Below are positions 16,277 through 23,855 of a DNA stretch of 64,000 bases, piece by piece (position 1 is the stretch's first letter; the number at the start of each line of letters is the position of its first letter). The notes below the pieces were generated by a model that was not told the origin of the DNA, searched no databases, and worked only from the letters and a program-made list of their open reading frames with translations. Source of the stretch: Tautonia sp040717455. Its GTDB lineage: Bacteria > Planctomycetota > Planctomycetia > Isosphaerales > Isosphaeraceae. The translations under genes were made by a program, and so were the position numbers. The stretch spans positions 62,001 to 126,000 of the forward strand of contig NZ_JBFEFH010000013.1 in NCBI RefSeq assembly GCF_040717455.1, in the 5' to 3' direction.

Positions 16277-17695
16277 TCAAGGCTTGGGGATGCTGTGCAG
16301 GGTGTAGTGGGCGATGTCGGGCTCGGCCCCGGGCAGGTCGGCGCGGATCTCGTAGATCCGACCAGGAATGAGCGGCTCGCGGAGCTTCAAGCGAATCGAA
16401 TGCGGATCGGTGCCGTCCTCGACCGACGCGACGGAGAGGAACTCGATGTCGGTCGGCGGCGAGTGGTACGATCCCTGGAACACATGATGATAGCGCTTGA
16501 CCGTGTAGCGGGCCGGGTCGAGGGCGAGGTCGGCATCGGGGGGGGCGGTGAAGTAGCGGAGGGTGAAGCCGTCGGGCTCGGCCGTGGCCTCGGCGATGCC
16601 GAAGGCGGGCTCGCCGGTGAATCGGACGCGGTAGATCGCGCCTTGCTCGGGCTCGCCCCCCCAGGAGGGTTCGCGGATGCTGCCGACGTAGAGGGTGCCG
16701 TCGGGGGCGAACGCGAGCGTCAAGGGGCCGAGCAGGTTGCCGAGGAACGGGTAGCAGGCCCCCTGGACCTCGCCGTCGACCTCCTCCAGCGAGGCCCGCA
16801 TGATGAAGCGGTTGTTATATTCGCAAAGCACGAGCTGGCCTTCGAGCGGGCCGAAGTTGCCTTCTGTCTCGGCGAAGGCGAGGCCGTTGACCGACCGGGC
16901 CCAGGGGTAGGGGATGAGGACGTTCGGGGTGTACGGCTCGGCCCCCTCGGGGCCGGAGGGGGGGTCGGCCTGGCTCGGGTAGCCGTACCAGTGGCCGGGG
17001 CGGAGGACGTTGATCTCGCAGTTGGTCTTCTGCTGCCCCTGGTTGTCGGTGAAGACGACGAGGCCGTCGGCCGATCGGGTGGCCCAGCCGGTCGGATAGC
17101 GGAGGCCGTGGGCGAGGACCTCGACCGAGCCGTCGTCGGGATCGACCTTGATGGCCTTGCCCCGCAGGTGGTGGCGCCCCTCGACGGAGCGCTCGCGGAC
17201 GTCGTCGGTCACGGGGCTGACCACGTACGAGCCGTCGGGCCAGGTGGCGATGCCGGTCGTCCAGTCGTGGTGGTCGCGGGTCACGTCCCATTCGTCGGTG
17301 ACGGTGAGCCAGCGGTCGGCCCAGTCGTCGCCGTCGGTGTCGGAGAGGCGGATCAGGGCCGAGCGGGTGGCGACGATCAGGTCGTCCCCCTCGGCGATCA
17401 TGCCGAGCGGCCAGTGCGGCAGGGTGCCGGCCCATCGGTGGTACGCGTCGGGGATGCCGTCGCCGTCGGAATCGACCATCAGCAGGACGTCGCCATCCAT
17501 CGAACCGACGGCCAGGGTGCCGTCGGGACGGACGGCCATGCAGCTCGGCAGGACGTCGGCGGGCAAGGGGAGCCGCTCGGCGCGGTAGCCGGAGGACTCG
17601 AGGCCCTGGGCGGTCGCGGTCGGCAGGGCCGCGGGGCTGAGGGCGACCAGGCCGAGGAGGAGCAGCGGGGTGATGTGGGGTCCGGAGCGAATCAT
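16277..17695 (-). CDS. Secreted beta-propeller (PQQ-dependent sugar dehydrogenase-like) protein
   Basis: About 472 residues, exported (MIRSGPHITPLLLLGLVAL signal). Propeller repeats include AVRPDGTLAVGSMDGD, DSDGDGIPDAYH (Ca-binding-like DxDxDG), FAPDGTLYVGS and WYGYPS, typical of the glucose/sorbosone dehydrogenase-like and 'membrane-bound dehydrogenase' propellers abundant in planctomycetes. ATG 17695 is preferred because GAGG precedes it; ATG 17737 would add 14 residues before the signal. No cytochrome domain is fused. It may oxidise a sugar or only bind one; catalytic PQQ residues were not identified. Lies 104 bp upstream of trmB on the same strand. Confidence 0.75.
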   Translation of the reverse strand: MIRSGPHITPLLLLGLVALSPAALPTATAQGLESSGYRAERLPLPADVLPSCMAVRPDGTLAVGSMDGDVLLMVDSDGDGIPDAYHRWAGTLPHWPLGMIAEGDDLIVATRSALIRLSDTDGDDWADRWLTVTDEWDVTRDHHDWTTGIATWPDGSYVVSPVTDDVRERSVEGRHHLRGKAIKVDPDDGSVEVLAHGLRYPTGWATRSADGLVVFTDNQGQQKTNCEINVLRPGHWYGYPSQADPPSGPEGAEPYTPNVLIPYPWARSVNGLAFAETEGNFGPLEGQLVLCEYNNRFIMRASLEEVDGEVQGACYPFLGNLLGPLTLAFAPDGTLYVGSIREPSWGGEPEQGAIYRVRFTGEPAFGIAEATAEPDGFTLRYFTAPPDADLALDPARYTVKRYHHVFQGSYHSPPTDIEFLSVASVEDGTDPHSIRLKLREPLIPGRIYEIRADLPGAEPDIAHYTLHSIPKP

Positions 17696-18002
17696 CCGCC
17701 GTCCTCGTGTCCAGAAGAGTCCTGAAGATGAAACCATCCGTCCCGGCCGATTCGATCGGCGGCCGGGTGAAGTCTCCCATCTTCGCCGATCAGGGGCGGG
17801 CGAGACAAGCGGAGGAACGATCGGCGCGGAAGGTTCGAGGGTGAACGGGAGGGAGGGACGCGCGCAGAGGCGCGGAGTCGCAGAGAACGGGGAGGAGCGA
17901 AGACGGGCGGAGCGTGGGGGACGGTTCGGGTATGATCACGGAGGGGCCGATGCGCAAATCGGCCGGGTTGAGCGAGGAACCGACGAGTCCGGAGCGTTTG
18001 CC
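17696..18002. other. Intergenic region between divergent propeller gene and hisE
   Basis: 307 bp without a supported gene. Upstream in-frame codons of hisE contain no better start. The last 20 bp hold the hisE ribosome-binding site (GGAG 8 nt before GTG). No clear promoter boxes. Confidence 0.45.
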
Positions 18003-18344
18003 GTGGCCGATCAGCCGAAGGTGTTGCATGCCCTGTCCGACCTGGTGGCCGAGCGGAAGGCGAGGCCGCCGGAGGGGCGGTCGTACATGGTCTCGCTGCT
18101 CAACGGGGGCGTGCCGAAGATCGCGGCGAAGATCACCGAGGAGGCGGCCGAGGTGGTCGAGGCGGCCGACGAGCCGGGGGAGGAGGGGAAGGAGCACCTG
18201 GTGAAGGAGGTCGCCGACCTGGTCTTCCATGCGATCGTGATGCTCGGGCACCGCGACCTGCACTGGTCGGCCGTGGAGGAGGAGCTGGGCCGTCGGTTCG
18301 GGATCAGCGGGATCGCGGAGAAGGAGTCGCGGGGGAAGGCGTGA
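18003..18344 (+). CDS. hisE: Phosphoribosyl-ATP pyrophosphatase
   Basis: Second step of histidine synthesis: hydrolyses PR-ATP to PR-AMP and pyrophosphate, in the cytoplasm. 113 residues from GTG 18003, the usual HisE size. Family helices show LHALSDLVAERKARPPEGRSY, KIAAKITEEAAEVVEAA (MazG-type EExxE metal site) and HLVKEVADLVFHAIVML (ExxD). GGAG 8 nt upstream defines the start; the longer open frame to 17670 has no start codon with support. HisI is not fused, and no other his gene is near. The stop overlaps the next start by 4 bp (GTGA), so the next gene is translationally coupled. Confidence 0.92.
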   Translation: MADQPKVLHALSDLVAERKARPPEGRSYMVSLLNGGVPKIAAKITEEAAEVVEAADEPGEEGKEHLVKEVADLVFHAIVMLGHRDLHWSAVEEELGRRFGISGIAEKESRGKA

Positions 18345-19225
18345 CGACGGGCAACGGGGGGGATCGAATCCTCCCGACCCTCGCGGGAGGCGCAACGCCG
18401 ATGCAACCGGAATGGCGGCCCTCGTCCATTGCGCTTGATCACTTCGCTCGGGACGAGGCGATTGCGAGGCATCCGGTCGTGGTGCTGCATGCCTGGGCGG
18501 TCTGGAACCAGGTTGATCGGCCTTGCGAGGAGCGGCTCAGGGGCGTCCGAGAGGCGTTCGCGGATCGGGTGTTCTTCGGCGCGATCGACGCAGATGATCC
18601 GGAGCAGGGGGTATTTCTCCGAAGCTGTGCAGTGGGCAATCTGCCGGCGATCGTGGGATTCGTCCGGGGGGAACGGGTGGAGACGATCGTCGGACTTCGC
18701 CCGATGGAGGACTTGCGGGCGAAGGTCGAGGGCTGGCTGGAGCGGGCATCGCGTCCCCCGGGGTGCCGGGCGAGGGTCGGCCGATCGGGGCGACGGGGGG
18801 AAGGGAGGCATTCCATGTTCGGCTGGTTCCGAAGGTATCGCGAGCGACGAGCGGCAGGCGAGGCGGTCGAGGTGGAGCCGGGGACGATCCACCAGCACCC
18901 GGAGCGCTGCCCGCTCAACGTGCCCGGCCCGTTCTACACGACGGGTCAATGCCTGGCGTGCGAGTCGCCCGAGTTCGAGGCCCCGGACCTGCTCGCCCCT
19001 TTGAATGATGAGAACATCACGACACACTTCCTCAAGCAGCCGGAGACGGCCGAGGAAATCGAGCGGGCGTGCCGGGCGATCGGGGTCTGCTGCGTGAATG
19101 ACCTGCGGTACGGCGGGACCGACCGGGCGATCCTCGACCGACTCGGGAACGACGAGGAGACCTGCGATGTGGTGCAGCGGGACGGGCGGCTCATCCTGAG
19201 CAAATCGGCGGGGACGACGGGGTGA
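18341..19225 (+). CDS. Thioredoxin-like domain joined in frame to a Cys-rich ferredoxin-like domain
   Basis: 294 residues. Residues ~20-140 resemble a thioredoxin fold (VVVLHAWAVWNQVDRPCEER, then FFGAIDADD, AVGNLPAIVGF) but the usual CxxC reads WNQVDRPC: one Cys only, so redox activity is doubtful. After a Gly/Arg-rich stretch, ATG 18815 begins a second domain (MFGWFRRYRER) with CPLNVPGPFY, CLACESPEFEAPDLLAPL and IGVCCVNDLRYGGTD, a pattern seen in small planctomycete proteins annotated as ferredoxin. GGGAGG lies 6 nt before that internal ATG, so the second domain may also be made separately. The start GTG overlaps the hisE stop. Confidence 0.65.
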   Translation: MTTGNGGDRILPTLAGGATPMQPEWRPSSIALDHFARDEAIARHPVVVLHAWAVWNQVDRPCEERLRGVREAFADRVFFGAIDADDPEQGVFLRSCAVGNLPAIVGFVRGERVETIVGLRPMEDLRAKVEGWLERASRPPGCRARVGRSGRRGEGRHSMFGWFRRYRERRAAGEAVEVEPGTIHQHPERCPLNVPGPFYTTGQCLACESPEFEAPDLLAPLNDENITTHFLKQPETAEEIERACRAIGVCCVNDLRYGGTDRAILDRLGNDEETCDVVQRDGRLILSKSAGTTG

Positions 19226-19245
19226 GGGACGATGCCAGGAGGAAG

Positions 19246-19299
19246 GGAAACGGCCCCGGCATCCGCCCGATGGGAGTCGAGGGATGCGGGGGCCGTTCC
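19246..19299. terminator. Hairpin between convergent Trx-like and DsbD genes
   Basis: CGGCCCCGGCATCC pairs with GGATGCGGGGGCCG (one mismatch), flanked by GGAA and TTCC, across a loop of about 16 nt. It sits between two convergent stops and could serve either strand. No T tract. Confidence 0.5.
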
Positions 19300-19333
19300 G
19301 GTTCGGCCGATTCACGCGGCGAGGGCGCGTGAA

Positions 19334-22300
19334 TCACTCGCCCGCGGAGGCCGTCTTGGCGAGGTTGCCGTACTCGGCGAGGCCGCGGTCGAGGTAGGAG
19401 ACGAAGTCGGCGGGCTCGATGTAGCCGCCCCGGGGGGTGACGACGAGCTGCTCGTCGGGGGTGAGGATGACGTAGAGCGGGCTGACCTGCTGGCTGGTCA
19501 GCTCGACTTCGAGCATGAGGTTCTGCTCGGCCAGGTCGAACTTCTCGTCGGGGGTCAGGCCGTCGACCGGGACGCGGTCGGTGTAGAGCTGCACGGGGAT
19601 GAACTGCTCCAGGCGCTCGACGACCTCGGGCCGGGGGATGACGGATTTCTCCATCAGGCGGCAGTTGGCGCAGTTGACGCCGGTGAAGTCGATGAGGACC
19701 GGCTTGCCGGTGGCCCTGGCCTGTTCGAGGGCGGCCTCGTAGCTCATGCCCCACCAGACGCCGTGGAAGTTGCGGGCGCGGCGGACGGGGTCGGTCTCGT
19801 CGGCGTCCACGATCATCCCGCCGGGGCTGGCACCGCCGCCCCCGCCCCCTCCGGTCATGCCGCGCTTCTGCATCTGCAGGAGGATGTCCATCTCATCGGC
19901 ATCGGCCGGGAGCAGCCCGACGACGACGCGGTCGTAAATCTTGCTCCTGGGCGGGTAGCCGAACAACGCGGGCGAGAAGTAGAGGCCGAGGCCGAGGAAG
20001 AGGGTGCCGAACAGGATGCGGCCGGCGCCGACCTGCACCTCGCCGTGGTCGTGGTTCGTCTTGAACATGCCGAGCAGGTACAGGCCGCAGACGACGGCGA
20101 TGATGACCCAGGTGGCGAGCAGGACCTGGGCGTCGAGCCAGGCGTCCTCGGGGTTGGCGCCCAGGCTGATCTCGGCGGTGTTGAGGAACTTGAAGGCGGC
20201 GCCGATCTCGATGAGGCCGCCGACGACCTTCACGGCGTTCATCCAGTCGCCGCTCCTGGGCATGCTCTGCAGGAGGCCCGGGGCCAGGGCGAGCAGGAAG
20301 AAGGGCAGGGCGAGCACCGTGGCGAAGGTGGCCAGGCCGATCACCGGGTAGAGGTAGCTGCCGCCGGCCGCCAGCACGAGCAGGGCGCCCACGACCGGGA
20401 AGGTGCAGGTGAACGAGGTGATCGTCAGGGTCATCGCCATGAACATCACGCCGACCAGGCCGCCGCGGGCCTCGCCCTGGGCCGAGGCGTTGAGCAGGGA
20501 GGTCGGCAACCGGATCTCGAAGACGCCGAGGAGGCTGAGGCCGAAGGCGATGAACAGGCCGGCGACCAGCAGATTGAGCCAGGCCGCGTTCGCCAGTTGC
20601 GAGAGCGAGGCCGCGCCGAAGAAGGCCGAGAACAGGACGCCGACCAGCGTGAAGACGCCGATGATCGCCAGGCAGTAGGTGACGGCCAGGCCGGTCGTGC
20701 TGCGGTCCTTGCGCACCTGGCCCTGCTTGACGAAGAAGTTGACCGTGATCGGCACCATCGGCCAGACGCAGGGCATGAGCAGGGCGACCAGGCCGCCCAG
20801 GGCCGACCAGGCCATGAAGGGGAGCAACCCCTGGTCGAGCTTCTCCGCGAGTTCCCCGGTCGCGACGCCGGGGCTGGTGGCGACCGCTTCAGCCTCGTCC
20901 GAGGCCGAGGTCTCCGGGGCACCCGGTTTCTCGACCGCCGACGAGGACGTCAGCTTCGGGACCCGGGCCGCTCCATCGCCCTTAAGGACGGTCAGGGTGA
21001 CCGGGGGTAATGTGAGCCGGGTCGGGGGCTTGCAGCTCTTCGGGTCGCAGAGCTGGAACTGGATCTGCGTCCGGAGCGTCCGCTCGCCCGGCGCCGCGTC
21101 GGCCGGCACCCGCAGGGGCAACGTCCAGACGACCTCGTCCTCGAAGTAGTCGTACGCCAGCACCCCGGAGACCTCCTCCGGAACGTGCGCCTCGCGGTCC
21201 GAGCTCCACTCGCCGGCCGGCTCCAGACCACTCAGGCCGAACAGGTCGAAGCGGGTCGGCACGGCGGCCACCCCCTCGGGGATCGTTTCCGAGATCGCGT
21301 AGATGTGCCACGTCGGGTCGAGCGTCACGGATACCTGATAGTTGACCACCTCGCCGGGGCGGGCTTCGACCGGCTCCAGGGAGGTGGCGAACTGGGCTTC
21401 CTTCGGCTGGAGGACCGGCGGGGAATCGCGCCGCTCGGGCTGGGCGTCGTCCTGCGCGGCAGGAGCCGCGGCGCTCGGTTCCGCGGAAGGGGCGGAAGCT
21501 GAATCGGCGGGAGCAGGATCGGCAGGAGCGGTGGGAGCAGGATCGGCAGGAGCGGGAGCAGGATCGGCAGGAGCAGGGCTCGGGGTTGAGCCGTCGCCTT
21601 CCAGGACGGTCAGGGTGACGGGGGGCAGGGTCAGGCGGGTCGGCGGCTTGCAGCTCTTCGGGTCGCAGAGCTGGAACTGGATCTGCGTCCGGAGCGTCCG
21701 CTCGCCCGGCGCCGCGTCGGCCGGCACCCGCAGGGGCAACGTCCAGACGACCTCGTCCTCGAAGTAGTCGTACGCCAGCACCCCGGAGACCTCCTCCGGC
21801 ACGTGCGCCTCGCGGTCCGAGGACCACTCGCCGGCCGGCTCCAGGCCGCCGAGCCCGAACAGGTCGAAGCGGGTCGGCACGGCCGCCACGCCTTCGGGGA
21901 TCGTCTCCGAGATCGCGTAGATGTGCCACGTCGGGTCCAGCGTCACGCTCACCCGGTACTCGACCACCTCGCCGGGGCGGGCTTCGAGGGGTTCGATCGC
22001 GGTCGCGAACTGCGCCTCCTTCGGTTGCAACGGGGCGGGGGAATCGCGACGCTCCGGCTGGGCATCGTCCTGGGGGGCGATCAGCAGCGGGCCGAACAGG
22101 CCGAGGAGCGACGATGCGGGGCGATCGATCCGGGCCTGGGCCTGTGTGTCCGGGTCGAGGATCGTCAGGGTCGCGGCCGGGATGGTCCGGCGGGTCGGGG
22201 GCTTGCAGACGGAGTCGTCGCAGAGCTGGAAGAAGACCTGGGTCTTGAGATCGACCACGCCGGGCCGGGCGTCGTCGGGGACGCGGAGGGTGCGCTTCCA

Positions 22301-22714
22301 GGTGACGGTGCCTTCGTGGTAGGCGAAGCTGAGGAGGTCGGAATTCGGGTCGCTCGCCTTCGGCGGTTGCGAGGGGGTCCAGCCCTTCTCGTCCGGTTCC
22401 AGGCCGCCGAGGGCGAACAGCTCGAAGCGGGTGGGGATGACGGCGACCCCGTCGGGGATCTCCTCGGCATGGGCGTAGAGATGCCAGGAATCGTCCAGCC
22501 TGGCCGTGATGGCGTAGGTGACGGTCTCGCCGGGGCGGGCCTGCTGCGGCTCGACGGACGCGGTGAAGGCGACCTCCTTCGGCTGCAGCGGCGCGGGGGA
22601 GTCGTTCCGGGTTGGCTTCGGGTCGTCGGCCGATGCGGTGGCAACGGGCACCATCAGCAGGGCGAGGAGCAGGCCGCCGACCGTCGAGGGTCGGAAGCGT
22701 CGGGCGATTCGCAT
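19334..22714 (-). CDS. DsbD-type thiol:disulfide interchange protein with three N-terminal periplasmic domains
   Basis: 1126 residues; passes electrons from cytoplasmic thioredoxin across the inner membrane. Signal peptide 1-29. Three DsbD-alpha-like domains (about 40-190, 220-370, 435-580), each with WHLYA/WHIYA and a Cys pair QLCDxSxCKPPTR; the second and third are near-identical and separated by an Ala/Pro/Asp linker (APADPAP repeats, ~375-430). Then eight membrane spans (MPCVWPMVP, FTCTFPVVGAL carry the core cysteines) and a C-terminal thioredoxin domain with GVNCANCRLMEKS. GGGAGG 9 nt upstream supports ATG 22714. Normal DsbD has one N-terminal domain; three is unusual and suggests several substrates or spacing across a wide periplasm (inference). 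Confidence 0.9.
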   Translation of the reverse strand: MRIARRFRPSTVGGLLLALLMVPVATASADDPKPTRNDSPAPLQPKEVAFTASVEPQQARPGETVTYAITARLDDSWHLYAHAEEIPDGVAVIPTRFELFALGGLEPDEKGWTPSQPPKASDPNSDLLSFAYHEGTVTWKRTLRVPDDARPGVVDLKTQVFFQLCDDSVCKPPTRRTIPAATLTILDPDTQAQARIDRPASSLLGLFGPLLIAPQDDAQPERRDSPAPLQPKEAQFATAIEPLEARPGEVVEYRVSVTLDPTWHIYAISETIPEGVAAVPTRFDLFGLGGLEPAGEWSSDREAHVPEEVSGVLAYDYFEDEVVWTLPLRVPADAAPGERTLRTQIQFQLCDPKSCKPPTRLTLPPVTLTVLEGDGSTPSPAPADPAPAPADPAPTAPADPAPADSASAPSAEPSAAAPAAQDDAQPERRDSPPVLQPKEAQFATSLEPVEARPGEVVNYQVSVTLDPTWHIYAISETIPEGVAAVPTRFDLFGLSGLEPAGEWSSDREAHVPEEVSGVLAYDYFEDEVVWTLPLRVPADAAPGERTLRTQIQFQLCDPKSCKPPTRLTLPPVTLTVLKGDGAARVPKLTSSSAVEKPGAPETSASDEAEAVATSPGVATGELAEKLDQGLLPFMAWSALGGLVALLMPCVWPMVPITVNFFVKQGQVRKDRSTTGLAVTYCLAIIGVFTLVGVLFSAFFGAASLSQLANAAWLNLLVAGLFIAFGLSLLGVFEIRLPTSLLNASAQGEARGGLVGVMFMAMTLTITSFTCTFPVVGALLVLAAGGSYLYPVIGLATFATVLALPFFLLALAPGLLQSMPRSGDWMNAVKVVGGLIEIGAAFKFLNTAEISLGANPEDAWLDAQVLLATWVIIAVVCGLYLLGMFKTNHDHGEVQVGAGRILFGTLFLGLGLYFSPALFGYPPRSKIYDRVVVGLLPADADEMDILLQMQKRGMTGGGGGGGASPGGMIVDADETDPVRRARNFHGVWWGMSYEAALEQARATGKPVLIDFTGVNCANCRLMEKSVIPRPEVVERLEQFIPVQLYTDRVPVDGLTPDEKFDLAEQNLMLEVELTSQQVSPLYVILTPDEQLVVTPRGGYIEPADFVSYLDRGLAEYGNLAKTASAGE
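21027..21799 (-). repeat. 155-bp perfect direct repeat inside the DsbD gene (21027-21181 and 21645-21799)
   Basis: The two copies are identical over 155 bp with a period of 618 bp (206 codons), so reading frame is kept; similarity extends beyond on both sides. It encodes the Tyr-Phe-Glu-Asp and QLCDPKSCKPP parts of domains two and three. Identity in both codon choice and third positions points to recent duplication or ongoing gene conversion. Confidence 0.9.
21490..21590 (-). repeat. Short tandem repeat encoding the APADPAP linker
   Basis: GGCAGGAGC/GGGAGCAGGATC units repeat about six times with small variations, in frame inside the DsbD gene. They encode the Ala-Pro-Asp linker between the second and third periplasmic domains. 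Length variation between strains is likely. Confidence 0.75.
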
Positions 22715-23192
22715 CGCGTCATGCCTCCCGGGCGAGTGTCGATCGAAAAAGGAGGCTCCATGGATGATCGGCAGGTCCGATCGATCTCCGCCCCCTCAAT
22801 TCCATTGCCTTTGTATCCTAGCGGGCGTTCCGTCGCGGCCACAACCCGACCGAAACCGGGGACCGCGGCCCTGGCCTCCCTGTACGATCGCCGGCCGGCG
22901 TTTGTGCGGCGAATCGGGCCGATCGGCCCTGGACTCCGAAGGGCCACGGGACCGCCCGGCCGGGGATCGGGGCGGAAACCCGGCCCCCGGCGGCCGGGCG
23001 ATCCGGGTTGACCGTTCGGGGGGATCGCCCTACGATCCGCCTCCCGCCGGGCCTGGAATCGGAGAGCGGAACGCCCCTGCGTAAAGCACCCCGAAGCCCC
23101 CCTTTTCGCACGTCGATCGACCCCGGCGGCTCGTGGATCGGATTCGAACGAACGACAAAGACGCTCGAATGGCGGACCGGGGAGGCGATTTG
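22715..23192. other. 478-bp region between divergent DsbD and phosphatase genes
   Basis: No supported gene. An A/T-richer part lies at 22740-22820 (GATCGAAAAAGG, TTTGTATCCTAG), the likely promoter zone for the minus-strand DsbD gene. A ribosome-binding site, GGAGG, sits 7 nt before ATG 23193. No tRNA or hairpin stands out. Confidence 0.45.
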
Positions 23193-23855
23193 ATGCGCAT
23201 TGCGATAGCCGCGGCCCTGACGGCGATCGTCGCCGGGGTGGCGACCTGGCTGACGATCGAGGTGCAGAACAACCGCCTGGTCTGGGACCACTTCGACGTG
23301 GTCACGCCCGGGGTCCTCTATCGGAGCGGCCAGCTCACCCCGGAACAGACGGCCGAGGCGATTGAGACGTATTCGCTGAAGACCGTGGTGAGCTTCCACC
23401 TGCCGGGGCCGAACGTCGAGGCCGAGCGGCGGCTGGTCGAGCGGCTCGGGGTCGAGTTCCTCAACCTGCCGATGCCCGGCGACGGGTTCGGCCGCGAGGA
23501 GCAGTTCCGCCAGGTCCTCGAGGCGATCGACGACCCGATGCGGCATCCGGTGCTGGTCCACTGCGCCCGGGGGACCTGCCGGACCGGGGCCATCGTCGCC
23601 CTCTACCGGATGGAACGCCAGGGGTGGACGCTCGACGACGTGGCGGCCGAGCTGGAGCGGCACGGATACCGCGAAGGTTGGCTCTGCGGCTACGTTTACG
23701 GCATGGTCGATCAGTGGCCGACCGACACCTTCCCGGGGATCCCGGGCCGACCGGGCCGGGAGCCTTCAAACGGGCAAGAGGCCCCGCCCCCTGCATCCGA
23801 CGCAACCTTCGCCAGGGCAGATGACGGGCACGAGCACGGAGGGACGACCCGATGA
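23193..23855 (+). CDS. Membrane-anchored dual-specificity/tyrosine phosphatase-like protein
   Basis: 220 residues. An N-terminal hydrophobic helix (RIAIAAALTAIVAGVATWL) is followed by a cysteine-phosphatase domain: YRSGQLTPEQ, LKTVVSFHL, and the P-loop HCARGTCRTG (HCxxGxxRT, catalytic Cys and Arg intact). WPFAD-type general acid is not obvious; MPGDGFGRE may supply the Asp. The C-terminal ~35 residues are Pro/Gly-rich and low complexity. GGAGG 7 nt upstream selects ATG 23193 over the upstream in-frame ATG 23133 and 23169. The stop overlaps the next gene's start (ATGA), so it is coupled to the glycosyltransferase-like gene. Confidence 0.82.
   Translation: MRIAIAAALTAIVAGVATWLTIEVQNNRLVWDHFDVVTPGVLYRSGQLTPEQTAEAIETYSLKTVVSFHLPGPNVEAERRLVERLGVEFLNLPMPGDGFGREEQFRQVLEAIDDPMRHPVLVHCARGTCRTGAIVALYRMERQGWTLDDVAAELERHGYREGWLCGYVYGMVDQWPTDTFPGIPGRPGREPSNGQEAPPPASDATFARADDGHEHGGTTR

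Noticed and set aside
18003..19225. Classical thioredoxin function for the N-terminal domain
   Set aside because: The CxxC site is absent (WNQVDRPC has one Cys), so redox activity is doubtful.
22980..23190. Possible tRNA (GGATTCGAAC-like T-arm)
   Set aside because: No acceptor stem or D-arm can be built around it.
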